From Bartonella sp. ML70XJBT.G (GTDB lineage: Bacteria > Pseudomonadota > Alphaproteobacteria > Rhizobiales > Rhizobiaceae): a stretch of DNA of 64,000 nt. Shown in pieces: positions 10,793 through 20,400 of the stretch. Where the stretch lies: NCBI RefSeq assembly GCF_028618575.1, contig NZ_JAQITA010000009.1:33672-97671 (forward strand), given 5' to 3'. Made by a program: the position numbers and the translations under genes. The notes below the pieces were generated by a model. The model did no database searches. It worked only from the letters and a program-made list of their open reading frames with translations, and had not been told where the DNA came from. Within the stretch, counting starts at the first letter, position 1; each line of letters starts with the position of its first letter.

Positions 10793-11341
10793 TTAAATTT
10801 TTGCAAGAAAATGAGAGAGAACCATAAGTCCTTCAGGCCAAGGTCCATGCCCAGATTCTGTATTAATGTGGCCAGATTGCCCAGCATCAACAAAGAATGA
10901 TCCCCAATCATGAGCAAGTTTTTCTGCTACTGAAAATTGACAAAATTCATCGTTGCGGCTGGCTATCAGAACAGAGGGAAACGGTAATTTTTGACCATGA
11001 TAGGGACCAAATGTCATGAAATGTTTGGGGCGGATGTTTTCATTGTTTACATCTGGAGGTGCAACAAAAAAGGCGCCACAAATTTTTTTTGCATTTTGTT
11101 GCGTTGCATGAATAGCTGTAGGAACGCCTAATGAGTGGGCAATAATCACAACAGGTTTTTGTGCTTGTGCAATGGCGTTTTTCAGCTCATGAACCCATTC
11201 TGCACAAACAGGTTTCGACCAATGGGTTTGTTGAACGCGGCGAGCTGTAGACAATTTTTTTTCCCATCGCGTTTGCCAATGATCAGGACCAGACCCTTTG
11301 TAGCCAGGAACAATAAGAATATCGAGTTGATTTGCTTTCAT
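10793..11341 (-). CDS. RBBP9/YdeN-family serine hydrolase
   Basis: A 182-residue single-domain alpha/beta hydrolase of the RBBP9/YdeN group. The opening ILIVPGYKGSGPDHWQTRWE is typical of the family. A full triad can be assigned: nucleophile S70 in IIAHSLGV, acid D131 in ASRNDEFC, and H158 in GQSGHINTESG. Members are small cytoplasmic esterases or hydrolases with poorly known substrates, so no specific reaction is proposed. It lies between purC and purB on the same strand without an obvious functional link. Confidence 0.88.
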   Translation of the reverse strand: MKANQLDILIVPGYKGSGPDHWQTRWEKKLSTARRVQQTHWSKPVCAEWVHELKNAIAQAQKPVVIIAHSLGVPTAIHATQQNAKKICGAFFVAPPDVNNENIRPKHFMTFGPYHGQKLPFPSVLIASRNDEFCQFSVAEKLAHDWGSFFVDAGQSGHINTESGHGPWPEGLMVLSHFLAKI

Positions 11342-11424
11342 TCACTGTTTCTTTCATTACCACAGCTTTTGTCTCATAAGGTAAGGACAATATGCTTGTT
11401 GCTTGTGTGCAATATATGCTTTTG

Positions 11425-12729
11425 TCATTTTCCAAAAACGCGTTGAAAAATCGTGTTGATATGTTTAGTGTGGTAGGAAAGATCAAATTTTTCGCGAAGT
11501 TCTGCTTCACTTAAAGTTTTTGTAACATCTTTGTCATGGAGTAGTTCTTCTAAGAAATCTTTTCCTTGTTCCCACACCTTCATCGCATTGCGTTGTACAA
11601 TTCGGTAAGAATCTTCACGACTCATTCCAGCTTGCGTGAGTGCTAAAAGCACGCGTTGTGAATGAACAAGACCTCGGAATTTGTTGAGATTTTTTTGCAT
11701 ATTTTCTGGATAGACAATTAAATTTTCAACAACAGATGTGAGGCGAGCAAGAGCAAAATCAAGGGTAATGGTCGCATCAGGGCCAATATAGCGCTCAACA
11801 GATGAATGGGAAATATCTCGTTCATGCCAAAGAGCTACATTTTCCATGGCAGGGATTGCAAAGGAACGTACCATACGCGCTAATCCAGTGAGATTTTCGG
11901 TTAAAACTGGATTACGCTTATGAGGCATAGCTGAGGAGCCTTTTTGTCCAGGGGAAAAATATTCTTCTGCTTCCAAAACTTCTGTTCGTTGTAGATGACG
12001 TATTTCTATAGCTAATCTTTCAATGGATGATGCAATAACACCAAGCGTTGCAAAGAACATGGCGTGACGATCGCGTGGTATCACTTGGGTGGAAACAGGT
12101 TCAGTATGTAGTCCCAATGCTTTTGCTACATGTTCCTCAACGCGTGGGTCAATATTTGCAAAAGTACCTACGGCACCGGAAATAGCGCAAGTGGAAATTT
12201 CTTCACGTGCGGCAAGAAGGCGTTTGCGGCACCGAGAAAATTCAGCGTATGCAAGAGCAAATTTGACACCAAATGTTATTGGTTCAGCATGAATACCGTG
12301 ACTGCGTCCAATGGTAATAGTTTCTTTATGTTCAAAAGCACGCTTTTTTAATGCTTCAAGAAGTTGATCTATGTCTTTTAGCAAAATATCACTGGCACGC
12401 ATCAGTTGTATATTAAGTGTTGTATCTAGAATATCTGATGAGGTCATGCCTTGATGAATGAAACGTGCTTCTGGTCCAATAAATTCAGCTAAGTGGGTTA
12501 GAAATGCTATAACATCATGCTTGGTGATGGCCTCAATTTCATTAATGCGATTGACATCAAATTCGGCTGCTTTTCCTTTTTCCCAAATAATTTTTGCTGC
12601 TTCTTTTGGAATCACACCCAGTTTTGCAAGCGCATCACAGGCATGTGCTTCAATTTCAAACCAGATACGATATTTTGTTTGTGGTGACCAAATTGTTACC
12701 ATTTCAGGGCGGGCATAACGTGTTATCAT
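11425..12729 (-). CDS. purB: adenylosuccinate lyase
   Basis: PurB removes fumarate from SAICAR and from adenylosuccinate, acting twice in purine synthesis. The product is 434 residues from the ATG at 12729, which has AAGGA 7 bases upstream and gives the family opening ITRYARPEMVTIWSP. An in-frame upstream ATG would overlap rpe and adds 39 unrelated residues, so I reject it. The fumarase-superfamily signature GSSAMPHKRNP is present, as are the catalytic-histidine region TSSDILDTTLN and GRSHGIHAEP. It lies 10 bp downstream of rpe. Confidence 0.96.
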   Translation of the reverse strand: MITRYARPEMVTIWSPQTKYRIWFEIEAHACDALAKLGVIPKEAAKIIWEKGKAAEFDVNRINEIEAITKHDVIAFLTHLAEFIGPEARFIHQGMTSSDILDTTLNIQLMRASDILLKDIDQLLEALKKRAFEHKETITIGRSHGIHAEPITFGVKFALAYAEFSRCRKRLLAAREEISTCAISGAVGTFANIDPRVEEHVAKALGLHTEPVSTQVIPRDRHAMFFATLGVIASSIERLAIEIRHLQRTEVLEAEEYFSPGQKGSSAMPHKRNPVLTENLTGLARMVRSFAIPAMENVALWHERDISHSSVERYIGPDATITLDFALARLTSVVENLIVYPENMQKNLNKFRGLVHSQRVLLALTQAGMSREDSYRIVQRNAMKVWEQGKDFLEELLHDKDVTKTLSEAELREKFDLSYHTKHINTIFQRVFGK

Positions 12730-12739
12730 GACTTTTTCC

Positions 12740-13414
12740 TTATTGTGAGTGAATTGCGGCTTGGCGCAATGCATTAATACGGGTTTTGTAAAGCGCTTTG
12801 TTGCCATCTTTATAAATTGCAGAGCCTGCGACAAATACATTTGCACCAGCTTTTGCAGTTATCCCAATTGTATCAACGGTGATACCACCATCAACTTCAA
12901 GATCAATAGGCCTATTGGCAATCATGCTTTTAACGCGTTTTATTTTATCTTTCATTTCTGGAATAAACTTCTGCCCTCCAAAACCAGGATTGACTGTCAT
13001 GATGAGGATAAGATCTAATTGATCAAGCAAGTACTCAACTATATGTTCTGGCGTGCTAGGATTGAGGGCAAGTCCTGCTTTTTTTCCCATTGCTTTAATT
13101 GTTTGGAGCGAACGGTGAAGATGGGGAGTTGCTTCAGCGTGAATGGTTATAATATCTGAACCAGCCTTTGCAAAAGCTTCTAAATAAGGATCGACAGGTG
13201 TGATCATCAAGTGAACGTCAAATATTGCTTTGGTTAATGGGCGGAGAATCTTGACGACATCTGGGCCAAAAGTGATATTAGGAACAAAGTGGCCATCCAT
13301 GATATCAAGATGAAGCCAATCTGCTCCGGCATCAATAACATCAAGGACTTCTTGACCAAGTTTGGAGAAATTACAGGCCAAGAGCGAAGGCGAAATGAGG
13401 TGAGAATGGGGCAT
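12740..13414 (-). CDS. rpe: ribulose-phosphate 3-epimerase
   Basis: Rpe interconverts ribulose 5-phosphate and xylulose 5-phosphate in the pentose phosphate pathway. The TIM-barrel motifs are clear: [14 protein letters not shown] at the start, [33 protein letters not shown] and EVDGGI. I choose the ATG at 13414 (224 residues), which has AGGAG 6 bases upstream, over an upstream ATG that adds ten residues. It is followed by purB after 10 bp. Confidence 0.96.
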   Translation of the reverse strand: MPHSHLISPSLLACNFSKLGQEVLDVIDAGADWLHLDIMDGHFVPNITFGPDVVKILRPLTKAIFDVHLMITPVDPYLEAFAKAGSDIITIHAEATPHLHRSLQTIKAMGKKAGLALNPSTPEHIVEYLLDQLDLILIMTVNPGFGGQKFIPEMKDKIKRVKSMIANRPIDLEVDGGITVDTIGITAKAGANVFVAGSAIYKDGNKALYKTRINALRQAAIHSQ

Positions 13415-13554
13415 GAAGATCTCCTGATGGGCTATTTTTATCATGTCGTTTTGTATACTAAAATATCTTTTGTGCTAGACGTAGAAGAAAAATTCATATC
13501 ATGAATTTTTATGGAAAAATTATTGGGAATTTTAAAGCTATATAAGTGAAGGAT

Positions 13555-14088
13555 ATGTCAAATCATACAACACATTTAATACCTAAACTTCAACATAATA
13601 TTACTGTTTCTTCGCAAGAATATCGAGATGCTATGAGTCATTTTGCAGGCGCTGTGCATATTGTGACCACAAATGGCATGAAAGGAAGACGCGGGGTAAC
13701 GGTTTCAGCGTGTTGTTCTTTATCTGATGATCCTCCAACCATTCTTGTTTGTCTTATGCGGCATAACCTCAAGAATCGGTTGTTTATGGAGAATGGGAAC
13801 TTTTGTGTGAATAGTTTAGCGGGCAAACATCGTCCACTAGCGGATATTTTTTCTAGGCGTTGCAATGTTACACAAAATGAACGTTTTGATATCGCACAAT
13901 GGAAGACGTTGCTGACTGGTGCACCTAGTCTTTCAGATGCTTTGGCGTCTTTTGATTGTCGTTTAATTTGTTGGCATGAACATGCAACCCATTGTGTTTT
14001 GATTGGTGAAGTTGTCGCTATCAGTCGTAATCAAGAAAAAGACGCTTTAATGTATTTGAATCGTGAATATCACACTCTATCTTTGTAA
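13555..14088 (+). CDS. flavin reductase family protein (RutF/HpaC-like)
   Basis: A product of about 177 residues with the flavin reductase-like FMN-binding domain. Visible features are FAGAVHIVTTNGMKGRRGVTVSACCSLSDDPPTILVC and later NGNFCVNSLA, followed by the CxLICWHEHATHCVLIGEVV beta-strand region. Such proteins reduce FMN or FAD with NAD(P)H, often for a partner monooxygenase, but no monooxygenase gene is nearby. The start is uncertain: an ATG at 13555 has a Shine-Dalgarno-like GAAGGA that is too close, and a GTG at 13546 is also in frame. It diverges from rpe. Confidence 0.82.
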   Translation: MSNHTTHLIPKLQHNITVSSQEYRDAMSHFAGAVHIVTTNGMKGRRGVTVSACCSLSDDPPTILVCLMRHNLKNRLFMENGNFCVNSLAGKHRPLADIFSRRCNVTQNERFDIAQWKTLLTGAPSLSDALASFDCRLICWHEHATHCVLIGEVVAISRNQEKDALMYLNREYHTLSL

Positions 14089-14415
14089 AGTTTTTTGTTT
14101 TTTACATATTGAGACAATTGATTGTTAATATATTTAAGGTTTAGCCAAATCATTGGATAAAGATTAGTTTACATGAAACTGAATATCTACATTTCCTTTA
14201 TTTATGGTTTATAGGCATGGCTAAAAAGATGGATAGAAGAGCCCTGAACAACTGGTTATGTCGAGGGAATATATGTTATGCAAAAAAGTCGTGGAAATAT
14301 ACTCCGTAGCTTTAAACACATTTTTAAGTAGATGGAAAAAGAATTTTACACTTGTGTTGCGTGGTGTTGCACAATATATAGTCCGCACATACCATATATT
14401 GGAGGTTTTTATGGC
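14089..14415. other. intergenic region upstream of dksA
   Basis: About 330 bp of AT-rich sequence, presumably carrying the dksA promoter. GGAGG at 14401-14405 is the dksA ribosome binding site. I see no gene, repeat or clear hairpin in it. Confidence 0.5.
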
Positions 14416-14832
14416 ATGAGCGAAGAGATTGATCATCAATATCGCCCTAGTGAAGATGAGCCTTTTATGAATGAGCGACAAAAGGCATATTTTCGTGCTA
14501 AATTGGTTTCTTGGAAGAATGATATCTTAAGAGAAGCGCGTGAGACTTTAGAAAATTTGCAAGAAGAGAATGTTGGTCAACCTGATTTGACCGATAGAGC
14601 ATCTTGCGAAACTGATCGTACGATTGAATTACGTGCTCGGGATCGTCAGAGGAAACTCATTTCAAAAATAGATGCTGCTTTGGAGCGCATTGATAATGGA
14701 ACTTACGGTTTTTGTGAGGAAACTGGCGAGCCTATTAGTATAAAGCGTCTTGAAGCCCGCCCAATTGCAGTTTTATCGTTGGAAGCACAAGAGCGCCATG
14801 AACGACGAGAAAGAGTTTATCGCGATGATTAA
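14416..14832 (+). CDS. dksA: DksA/TraR family RNA polymerase-binding regulator
   Basis: DksA enters the secondary channel of RNA polymerase and works with ppGpp in the stringent response. From the ATG at 14416 (GGAGG 10 bases upstream) the product is 138 residues, with an N-terminal helix, the long coiled-coil and a C-terminal globular end. The zinc finger is degenerate: only the first cysteine remains (TYGFCEETGEP), and the other three positions are T, S and A in CEET...LSLEAQ. Loss of zinc cysteines is a known variation in alphaproteobacterial DksA. A longer frame starting at 14332 lacks a ribosome binding site. It converges on the FliO-like gene. Confidence 0.92.
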   Translation: MSEEIDHQYRPSEDEPFMNERQKAYFRAKLVSWKNDILREARETLENLQEENVGQPDLTDRASCETDRTIELRARDRQRKLISKIDAALERIDNGTYGFCEETGEPISIKRLEARPIAVLSLEAQERHERRERVYRDD

Positions 14833-14885
14833 AATTCTTTACAATGTTTGCCAAAGTGACATTCTTAGTACTGGAATTGAGTATT

Positions 14886-15392
14886 TCATTTGTTCTGAGA
14901 AGGGATAAATAAAGATGGCTCTTGCCGTCCTTCGATTTCAGCGGTGATTGCTGAATCTTCTACATGTTGCTTCATAAAAGAAGTGGTATTGTTGCTGTGC
15001 GTATGTTCTCTAGATCTTCTGTCTGTTGGACTGTTGCTTAGAGCAGTTTCTGTTGTTGATAATGTTGGCTGTGTGTCTTTCTTTTTTATGAGAGACGTAC
15101 TGTTTATGTTGGCTTCGACAACAATATCTGTCAGTCCGCCAATAAGAAGCAAATGCTCTTTATTATCACAACGTACCAAAACAAGATGACGTGTACGATC
15201 GATAGCAATTGTTTCACAGAGAGTTAATCGCGGTGGACGCTTATTTCTATCGATACTGAGCCTCTTTCTCTTTAAACGGGTTACAAAGAGGATGATCATA
15301 GCAATAGCTGCGCATGTTATTATGAAAAATACAATGCTTGTAATTATGTTAGCGGCGGTTGTGCCTATTTGGTTTGATAACCAGATAACCAT
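14886..15392 (-). CDS. FliO-like single-pass membrane protein
   Basis: A 168-residue protein with one N-terminal transmembrane segment (about residues 15-40) and a short basic stretch RLKRKRL. It is followed by a FliO/MopB-like beta domain ending IDRTRHLVLVRCDNKEHLLLIGGLTDIVVE. The C-terminal third is polar and low in complexity. FliO assists assembly of the flagellar export gate, but no other flagellar gene is in the window and relatives of this protein occur as an isolated gene beside dksA in the order. It may have another envelope role. The start has GGGAG upstream. It diverges from cckA. Confidence 0.65.
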   Translation of the reverse strand: MVIWLSNQIGTTAANIITSIVFFIITCAAIAMIILFVTRLKRKRLSIDRNKRPPRLTLCETIAIDRTRHLVLVRCDNKEHLLLIGGLTDIVVEANINSTSLIKKKDTQPTLSTTETALSNSPTDRRSREHTHSNNTTSFMKQHVEDSAITAEIEGRQEPSLFIPSQNK

Positions 15393-15537
15393 AAAATTTC
15401 TCCCATTTTAGAATGGAAATATTATTTTTTATTGAGACAGCTTTATAAAACATCTCAAAGAGGTTCTCTTAATAATACAAGAAAAAATCTTTTAACATTG
15501 AGTGATTTGTTTTGAGACGATATTATCATAGTATATA

Positions 15538-15559
15538 CTCTATAACAACGGTTATAGAG
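15538..15559. promoter_or_regulatory. 9-bp perfect palindrome upstream of cckA
   Basis: CTCTATAAC (15538-15546) and GTTATAGAG (15551-15559) are perfect inverted repeats around AACG. The site is 44 bp before the cckA start, in the region between two divergent genes. It could be an operator or a hairpin in the cckA leader. It does not match the CtrA pattern TTAA-N7-TTAA. Confidence 0.45.
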
Positions 15560-15602
15560 GCAATTTGTCGCTAAGCAATAGCTATAATCAAGGCAAAGTG
15601 AG

Positions 15603-18143
15603 ATGGATAAAGGTTTTGAGAATAGTGAAGGATCACTATCTTCTTCTGGATATCGAGGAGGTATGATTCTTAGTGTTGTTTTTATAATAGCTTTTCTCTT
15701 CATTTGGGGCGCTGTAAATCTTTTTTATCCACAGAGCTTTTTGCAAAAAATTGGAATGGCGTTTTTTTGGGCTTTGGCGGCTATAGGGGGAGCTGCACTT
15801 GTTTTGAGTGGAATAGGGGTTTTAAAATATCATGCCGTGCAACCGCACGATGAATGTGATCTTAATATTTTTAATAATAGCGATGATGCAATTATTGTCT
15901 CTGATTTAGCTGGTTTTGTTTATTATTCTAATCAAAATTACCGAAAAATTCTTACCTATAACCCTCAGTCCTCTTGTTATGGGGTTATCGCTGATCTTCC
16001 AGGCGCGGGGGCATTGGCGTATCGCTTAAAGGTTGCGGCGTGTCATCAGCTTGCCGCGCAAGAAGAGTTAAGAGTTGAACAAGCGATTTTTGCTCATTCT
16101 ACACACAAAAGGGCTACTTGGTATAATATCTCTGTTCAGCCGATCACAAAGCAGGGAAAAAAGCTTTTATTTTGGCGTATTGCTGATATTTCGCATTTGC
16201 AGGAGTATCGTGAGGTTTTTTTCTCTCATCTTCAAGAGGCGATCAATCATTTAGATCAAGCACCTGTTGGTTTTTTATCCGTGAATGCACAAGGAACAGT
16301 TCTTTACGCAAATGCGATTTTTGCTGAGTGGTTTTCAATTGATTTAGCAAATTTTTCTGTCGGTCAATATAGTTTTGATCAGTTACTGAAAAGTGTTGGA
16401 GAAAAAAGTACATGGAGTGATATTTGTTTGCAAAACAACAAATATCAAAGTTCAGGATACCCTTTGCCTTATAGGTTTTCATTATGTTGCAATGCACAGA
16501 GCAGTGTTAAAAAAATATTGAATTGTTTTATGTGTGTTTCTTCTCTTTCCGAGGATGAGGATATTTATCGTATTGTGATCATTCCACAGCAAATACAAAA
16601 GCAAGAGAATGATGATCAATTAAAATTACCCAGTGTCTTCGTAGAATATTTTAATGCAAGTCCCTTTGCAATAGCGGTGGTGGATCAAAAAGGTCAATGC
16701 GTTTATATGAATAATGCCTTTTCATCATTGATGGGATGTACAGACAAAACTCTCAATCTTTATAATGTGATATCTCGTCGCGATCATGCACTGTTAGAAC
16801 GCGCATTTCAGAAAATGACCACAAATAAAAATGATACAGTTCTAGAGACCGTTTTGGCAGATAATGAAGAACGCCATTTGCGTCTTCATATTATGCCTAT
16901 AAAATCGTATTATGATGATCTTTTACAGGATTTTGTCATTATCTCTGTTATAGAAACAACAGAACACAAAACACTTGAAGATAGAATGATGCAAAGTCAG
17001 AAAATGCAAGCTGTTGGACAATTGGCTGGTGGTATTGCACATGACTTTAATAACGTTTTAACAGCAATTTTGATGTCTTGCGATCTTCTTTTAAATACGC
17101 ACCGTAGTTCTGATCCTGCTCATGCGGATCTTATCAATATTAAAAATAATGCTAATCGTGCAGCGGCACTTGTACAACAATTACTCGCCTTTTCTAGAAA
17201 GCAAACGCTTCGACCTGAAGAAGTTGATTTTACAGACTTTTTATCAGATATTCGCAATCTTATTTTACCTCTTTTAGGGAATAATATTCAGCTAAAAATT
17301 ATTCATGGAAGAGATTTATGGAGCGTTGAAGTTGATCAAGCATCTTTCCAGCGTGTGATTATGAATTTGGTTATTAATGCACGTGATGCTATGCCCAATG
17401 GAGGAGTGGTTACGATTGCAACAAATAATATTACAAAACAACAGAGTGCTGAATTTGACCATGTTGGTTGTGGAATTGGTGAGTATGTGCAATTGACTAT
17501 TTCAGATACAGGGACCGGTATATCATCTGCTGTACAAGAAAAAATGTTTGAACCATTTTTTACAACAAAAGAAGTGGGAAAAGGAACTGGGCTTGGTTTA
17601 TCAATGGTTTATGGAATTATCAAGCAGACAGGTGGTTATATTTATTGTGAGAGTAGAGAGGGTGAAGGAGCAACATTTCATATTTTTCTTCCTCGTTATA
17701 TTCCTTATAAGAGTGGAAAAATTTCCCCACAGATTGAAAAAGCTGAAGAGCAAGAAAAAAATACAGATTTAACAGGATCTGCAACTGTTTTGTTGGTTGA
17801 AGATGAAGATGCTGTCAGAATGGGGGGTGTAAGAGCGCTGCAAATGAGAGGATATACTGTTTTAGAGGCAGAAAGTGGAGTGGAAGCCCTCGCCATTCTT
17901 GAGGAAAATAATGGGAAAATTGATATCATTGTTTCTGATGTGGTGATGCCAGAAATGGATGGCCCAACCTTGCTCAAGGAAGCACGTAAAAATTATCCCG
18001 ATATCAAATTTCTTTTTGTTTCTGGATATGCAAAAGATGCATTTGCTAAAAATCTTCCTCAAGATGCTATTTTTGGTTTTTTATCTAAACCATTTACACT
18101 CAAACAATTAGCTTTAACAGTTAAAGAAACACTTGCACAATAA
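15603..18143 (+). CDS. cckA: hybrid sensor histidine kinase CckA
   Basis: CckA is a membrane-bound hybrid kinase/phosphatase. Through ChpT it feeds phosphate to the cell-cycle regulators CtrA and CpdR in alphaproteobacteria. The 846-residue product has two membrane segments within residues 20-80, PAS-like sensor regions to about residue 460, and a HisKA domain with the phosphorylated H480 in GGIAHDFNNVLTAI. An HATPase domain follows (N box INARDAMPNGG; G boxes DTGTGIS and GKGTGLGLSMVYG), then a C-terminal receiver domain with D779 in IVSDVVMPEMDG. This matches the family's standard architecture. CpdR, a downstream target of this relay, is encoded 7 kb away at 25442-25804. Confidence 0.95.
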   Translation: MDKGFENSEGSLSSSGYRGGMILSVVFIIAFLFIWGAVNLFYPQSFLQKIGMAFFWALAAIGGAALVLSGIGVLKYHAVQPHDECDLNIFNNSDDAIIVSDLAGFVYYSNQNYRKILTYNPQSSCYGVIADLPGAGALAYRLKVAACHQLAAQEELRVEQAIFAHSTHKRATWYNISVQPITKQGKKLLFWRIADISHLQEYREVFFSHLQEAINHLDQAPVGFLSVNAQGTVLYANAIFAEWFSIDLANFSVGQYSFDQLLKSVGEKSTWSDICLQNNKYQSSGYPLPYRFSLCCNAQSSVKKILNCFMCVSSLSEDEDIYRIVIIPQQIQKQENDDQLKLPSVFVEYFNASPFAIAVVDQKGQCVYMNNAFSSLMGCTDKTLNLYNVISRRDHALLERAFQKMTTNKNDTVLETVLADNEERHLRLHIMPIKSYYDDLLQDFVIISVIETTEHKTLEDRMMQSQKMQAVGQLAGGIAHDFNNVLTAILMSCDLLLNTHRSSDPAHADLINIKNNANRAAALVQQLLAFSRKQTLRPEEVDFTDFLSDIRNLILPLLGNNIQLKIIHGRDLWSVEVDQASFQRVIMNLVINARDAMPNGGVVTIATNNITKQQSAEFDHVGCGIGEYVQLTISDTGTGISSAVQEKMFEPFFTTKEVGKGTGLGLSMVYGIIKQTGGYIYCESREGEGATFHIFLPRYIPYKSGKISPQIEKAEEQEKNTDLTGSATVLLVEDEDAVRMGGVRALQMRGYTVLEAESGVEALAILEENNGKIDIIVSDVVMPEMDGPTLLKEARKNYPDIKFLFVSGYAKDAFAKNLPQDAIFGFLSKPFTLKQLALTVKETLAQ

Positions 18144-18550
18144 AATCAAAAGTTATGCAATAGGGTAAGGGATGTAAAAGTTTATACATTAGGTGTTTTT
18201 GTAAGCATAGAGAAAAATATTAAAGTGGGGGGCATAGTACCTATGGAGTTAAGCACGTGAAGTGGTCAGTTGTGGGGAGCTGCAAAAAAATTTAGATCGT
18301 TTATAGACTGTAGTGTTCAGAATCAGCGTTCTTTAGAGTGGGGAGAAGGACGTTATTTTAAGATTGTTAGGCAAAAATCGAAAAATCCTGAAAAGATAAA
18401 CAATAGGCGTAAAATTATTAAAGAGAATAAGTAACAGTCATTTGGGTAACCGTTAGCAATTTAAAGAAGACTACAGATTCCGCAAGAAGATTATTCGTGG
18501 AGAAAATGGTTTCTCTTATGTTGAAATATCGAAAACACTCAATAAAATAT
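18144..18550. other. intergenic region between cckA and purN
   Basis: About 400 bp between two convergent genes. I see no gene, RNA gene or strong hairpin; it looks like degraded spacer. Confidence 0.5.
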
Positions 18551-19162
18551 TCAAAAGGATAAAAGTTGTTGCTGGTTATCTACAGTTTTGTTTTCTCCTT
18601 CAATGAAGTTTTTTAAAGCCAGCGGATAGAGGATATGCTCTGCTTTAAGAACTCTCTGCGCTAAGCTTTCAATTGTATCACTTAGGAAAACTGGAACGGC
18701 CGCTTGAGCAAGAATTTTTCCTGCATCCATGTCTTCTGTAACAAGATGAATAGTGCAACCACTGATTTTAACTCCTGCTTGTAAAACTCTTTCATGTGTA
18801 TTTAAACCTTTAAATGAAGGTAAAAGAGAAGGGTGAATGTTTAAAATTCGCCCTTCATAAAGTTTTACAAAACGTGATGAGATGAGGCGCATATAACCTG
18901 CAAAACAGAGCAGGTCTGGCTGATGTTGAGCGAGAACTGTGAAGATTGCTTCTTCATGGGCTTCTTTTGTTGGATAGCTTTTGCGATCAACAACATGAAC
19001 AGGTAGGTTATGGTGACAAGCTTTTTCAATGCCAGCGGCGTGAGGATTATCACAAATAATTGCAACAATTTCAGCAGGGTATTCTTTTTGTTTACAGGCA
19101 TTGGCAAGGGCAACCATATTAGATCCGTTGCCAGAAATAAAAACAACAATTCGTTTTTTCAT
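18551..19162 (-). CDS. purN: phosphoribosylglycinamide formyltransferase
   Basis: PurN transfers a formyl group from 10-formyl-tetrahydrofolate to GAR in purine synthesis. The 203-residue product shows the opening [14 protein letters not shown], the catalytic Asn-His in [14 protein letters not shown] and the catalytic Asp in [15 protein letters not shown]. Its start overlaps the purM stop by four bases (ATGA type), so translation of the two is coupled. Confidence 0.96.
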   Translation of the reverse strand: MKKRIVVFISGNGSNMVALANACKQKEYPAEIVAIICDNPHAAGIEKACHHNLPVHVVDRKSYPTKEAHEEAIFTVLAQHQPDLLCFAGYMRLISSRFVKLYEGRILNIHPSLLPSFKGLNTHERVLQAGVKISGCTIHLVTEDMDAGKILAQAAVPVFLSDTIESLAQRVLKAEHILYPLALKNFIEGENKTVDNQQQLLSF

Positions 19163-20244
19163 AAGTAAAGCACACCTTTGTAGAGTATTCCTTTATCTTG
19201 GCGTTTTGTTAAAACGCCAAGGTTGGTAACGCTTTCTCCTCGCATTTCAAGTTCTTGCGTAATTTTTTCAACTGCTTGTTGCGCTACAATAACAATCATA
19301 CCAATGCCGCAATTGAATGTTCGTAGCATTTCTGTTTTCTCTATTTTACCTTGTTTGGCAATCCATGAGAAGACGGGGGGAACATGAATGTTAGAAAGAT
19401 TGATTTCAGCGCAGAGAGAAGAGGGAAGGACCCGTGGGATATTTTCAGGAAAGCCACCACCGGTGATATGTGCAAGAGCTTTGATTCCTTGGTAACTTCG
19501 CATAATAGGAAGAAGAGATTTTACATAAATGCGTGTTGGTGTGAGAAATGCTCTCCCAAGGTTCATTTGAGGATTAAACGGGGCTGAATCTTCCCATTTG
19601 AGAGAGCTTTCTTGAACGATTCGCCTGACAAGAGAAAAGCCATTGGAATGAACTCCAGATGCGTTAAGACCTAAAATGATATCACCTTCTGTAAGGTCTT
19701 TTGAAGGGAGTAATGCGCCACGTTCACATGCTCCTACAGCAAAACCAGCTAAATCATAATCTCCTTGTGCATACATACCTGGCATTTCTGCAGTCTCTCC
19801 TCCAATAAGGGTTGTGCCTGCTTGTTTACATCCTTCAGCAATACCGGAAATGATTGCAGTACCTTGTTCAGGATCAAGCTTACCCGTTGCGAAATAATCG
19901 AGAAAAAAGAGAGGTTCCGCACCTTGTACGAGTAAATCATTCACACACATAGCGACAAGATCAATTCCCACAGTATCATGGATACCTACTTCAATGGCAA
20001 TTTTTAATTTTGTTCCCACCCCGTCATTCGCAGCTACAAGAATGGGATCTGTGAAGCCTGCTGCTTTTAAATCAAAAAGTCCACCAAAACCACCAATTTC
20101 TCCATCGGCTCCTGTGCGTTTTGTTGTGCGTATTAAGGGTTTAATTTTTTCTACCATAGCATTGCCCGCATCAATGTTTACACCGGCTTTTGCGTAGGTA
20201 AGACCACAGTTGGATTTATCATTTATGATATCTTGATTGCTCAT
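19159..20244 (-). CDS. purM: phosphoribosylformylglycinamidine cyclo-ligase
   Basis: PurM (AIR synthetase) closes the imidazole ring from FGAM using ATP. The 361-residue product contains the family signatures [55 protein letters not shown] and [13 protein letters not shown]. It is the first gene of a purM-purN pair whose ends overlap by four bases, and it diverges from the AI-2E-type permease. Confidence 0.97.
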   Translation of the reverse strand: MSNQDIINDKSNCGLTYAKAGVNIDAGNAMVEKIKPLIRTTKRTGADGEIGGFGGLFDLKAAGFTDPILVAANDGVGTKLKIAIEVGIHDTVGIDLVAMCVNDLLVQGAEPLFFLDYFATGKLDPEQGTAIISGIAEGCKQAGTTLIGGETAEMPGMYAQGDYDLAGFAVGACERGALLPSKDLTEGDIILGLNASGVHSNGFSLVRRIVQESSLKWEDSAPFNPQMNLGRAFLTPTRIYVKSLLPIMRSYQGIKALAHITGGGFPENIPRVLPSSLCAEINLSNIHVPPVFSWIAKQGKIEKTEMLRTFNCGIGMIVIVAQQAVEKITQELEMRGESVTNLGVLTKRQDKGILYKGVLYL

Positions 20245-20400
20245 TGGAGCCTTCCTTATGAAAAATCAGGTTTTAATGTTATGCAATGCCATGATAGAGT
20301 GATCTCTGCAAGAGATATTGATAAGAAAATAAGCAACTTTACTTGTAGCTTATGGTGAAGAAGTTTATAATCTTTGTGAAGAGTTTTTTTAGGATATTTT

